DNA from: Pyropia yezoensis
Taxonomy: Eukaryota; Rhodophyta; Bangiophyceae; Bangiales; Bangiaceae
NCBI GenBank assembly: GCA_009829735.1
Contig: CM020619.1
Span: 998,590-1,062,589 of the forward strand
Reading direction: 5' to 3'
Length of the DNA stretch: 64,000 nucleotides
Shown: one piece after another, positions 62,314 to 64,000 of the stretch
Layout: every line of letters begins with the position of its first letter
Numbering within the stretch: the stretch's first letter is position 1
Program-made: the position numbers and the translations under genes
Notes under the pieces: generated by a model
Databases searched by the model: none
Told to the model about the DNA's origin: nothing
Seen by the model: the letters and a program-made list of their open reading frames with translations, nothing else

Positions 62314-64000
62314 ATGACCGTTGGAGCTGGCCGTCCGAAGCTCACAACGGCATCCTCGGCCAAGTGGGCCAAGAGGACGAACCAACCGTGCCGGATACTG
62401 CGGCGACCTAAGGGAGTCCGCCCACCTCGGGTAGGACTCCCCAAGAACGTAAACCCACGTCGGGTCATCGCGGTGCTGACGGGTGAGAACTTCCAGGTGG
62501 CTGGACGGGTGCAACTTGCCCCCGGCCGCGCCTGTTGTGCCCTTATCGTACTTGATACTGCGTCAGGAGCCTCCTTGATACGCAAGTCGCTATTACCAAA
62601 GGAGGTGAAGCTCCAACGCTCGAGGCCCAAAGCTGACCATATGATTGACATCAATGGTGGGGTACTTCCCATCGTTGGTGCCGTGACCCTACCAACTAGG
62701 TTGGGGACCCATGAGGTTGATGTGACCTATGGTGTAGTTGAGAATATATCGGTACCCCTGCTTCTGGGTACCCCTTATGTTGTTACACAAGTGCCTTTGA
62801 TTTGTGGCCCTGAGTACTGGGTCAAGTTGATGAATGGGGAGACTATCCCCATCCTTGGTAAGGGAAAGTCTGTGGCTCCTGTGACAGTCTCACAGTCGAA
62901 GCCTGTTTGCTCTGTGAGGGAAGGGTTTACTGCTACCCTGCGTTTAGCCCGCAAAGTCACGTTGTCCCCCAACTCGGTGGCGCACGTTGATGTTGTAACT
63001 GATTTTACGGGGAACGGGTTGGTGCACCCTCACCCCCGTCTTGCTCGCAAGCACCAAGTGCATGTTGCCCTTGGCACGATGGACTCCAAAGCCGGAGTCC
63101 CGTGGAGGATACAGGTGATGAACCTGAGCTCGTCGCCCCAGTACGTCAAGTCGGGAGCCAAGTTCGGCTATGTCGACCAACATGAGGGACCGGTAGTAGC
63201 GGTCATCCTCAACGCGGGCGCAAGTAGCGACCCGAAGTCCGGAAAGGAGAAGCATCAAGCCAGGTCGGCCGCCTCTCCTCGGCCCCATGTGAACATGGAG
63301 GGTGTTCCCCCCCGGTTGAGGGTTCAAGTTGAACGCCTCTTGGACCAATATCACAAGTTGTGGGATGGTCAATTGGGACTCATGAGAGCTACCCAACACC
63401 GGATCGAGTTGAAGCCCGGTGCACCCCCTATACGCCAACAACCGTATAGGGGAGGACCCCGTTCAAGGGCCCTCGTTAAGGAGCAAGTTGCTCGCATGGA
63501 GGCCCTCGATGTGATCGAGGCCATCAACGCCGAGTGGGCGAGTCCGGTGGTTATCGTCCCCAAAGTTGATGGGACCCCCCGGTTCTGTATCGACTACCGT
63601 AAGCTCAACGAGAGCACGGTGAAGGACAGTTATCCCCTACCAAGGATGGACGACTGCCTGGACTCTCTGGGGGAGGCGAACGTGTTCTCTACCCTGGACT
63701 GTAACGCGGGGTACTGGCAAATTCCCATTGCCCCGGAGGACAGGCATAAAAACTACCTTTACCTGTCACTGTGGTACCTACCAGTGCAAGCGCCTACCGT
63801 TTGGCCTGTGTAACGCGCCGGCAACTTTCCAGCGCGCTATGGACATGATTCTGGCCGGAGTACGGTGGCAGATTTGTCTCGTGTACCTAGACGATATCAT
63901 TGTGTTCTCCCGAAGTCCGGAGGAACACATTGGCCATCTTGGCCAGGTGTTCAAGCTACTTGCTGACGCCGGTGTGTCACTGAAAGCGAGTAAGTGCCAC
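62314..64000 (+). pseudogene. Pol of second gypsy copy, partial, frameshifted in RT
   Basis: Identical to the first copy through protease and the first RT motifs. One extra A in CATAAAAACTAC (~63750) shifts the frame, giving a false stop at 63813. The original sense resumes in the next frame through YLDD to the window end. Confidence 0.88.

Larger units (their letters stand above)
61282..64000 (+). mobile_element. Second copy of the gypsy interior (gag/pol), incomplete
   Basis: 61282-64000 repeats 55923-58642 at about 100% identity. By eye the only differences are three homopolymer-length changes: one G fewer at ~61566, one T fewer at ~61730, one A more at ~63750. It begins inside gag directly after the gap and runs off the window in RT. 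Confidence 0.93.

Noticed and set aside
1..64000. tRNA, rRNA, CRISPR arrays and bacterial-type operons
   Set aside because: No B-box-like tRNA motif in context, no rRNA core sequence, no regularly spaced direct repeats with unique spacers; gene structure is eukaryotic.

Overview
The window looks like nuclear DNA of a very GC-rich photosynthetic eukaryote. Several genes encode proteins with plastid-type leaders (a transaldolase, an EGY-type S2P protease, a ferredoxin-like protein, a DUF3727-like protein). Others are core eukaryotic genes (BUD31, RPL37, YKT6, eIF2B-gamma, PEX19, a DeSI-type isopeptidase). Genes are compact: most have no intron and a few have one GT-AG intron of about 280-630 nt. 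Long homopolymers and Ala/Gly/Pro expansions are everywhere. This fits a bangiophyte red alga (Porphyra/Pyropia type) best, but that assignment is inference. I see no tRNA, rRNA or CRISPR array.

Layout. 1-26.6 kb is host gene territory: a proline/alanine-rich low-complexity region (1-2.5 kb), a gene-poor stretch with two hairpins (2.5-6.2 kb), BUD31, a ferredoxin/DnaJ-zinc-finger fusion, a TKL-like kinase with a DWG motif, transaldolase, RPL37, YKT6 (minus), a DUF3727-like protein, EIF2B3 (minus), PEX19, and an RD/RS plus Met-Gly-rich protein (minus). 27.2-39.6 kb is a transposon cluster: a 5.6-kb segment bounded by 146-bp inverted repeats that holds a kinase-like gene fragment, a 452-bp MITE and a gutted Tc1/mariner transposase; then a complete 4142-bp LTR retrotransposon with 5-bp target duplication that has lost nearly all of pol but carries a zinc-finger reading frame; then a broken hAT transposase. 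42-49.3 kb is again host genes: EGY protease (minus), DeSI isopeptidase, GH18 chitinase-like protein (minus). 50.4-64 kb is retroelements: a DIRS-type element whose tyrosine recombinase is cut off by a Ty3/gypsy element, a 500-N gap, and a second near-identical copy of the gypsy interior running off the window end.

Three reading frames (ferredoxin fusion, kinase, PEX19) are broken at C or G runs of 18-24 nt, and the two gypsy copies differ only in homopolymer length. Part of the apparent gene damage is therefore probably sequencing or assembly error. The PEX19 case is the clearest, because the shifted frame ends in a CaaX prenylation box.

How genes relate: there are divergent pairs sharing short intergenic spaces (YKT6/DUF3727, EIF2B3/PEX19, EGY/DeSI) and convergent pairs (RPL37/YKT6, DUF3727/EIF2B3, PEX19/RD-protein). 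Most start codons sit just downstream of a C/T-rich tract. No operon-like or pathway-level cluster is evident.
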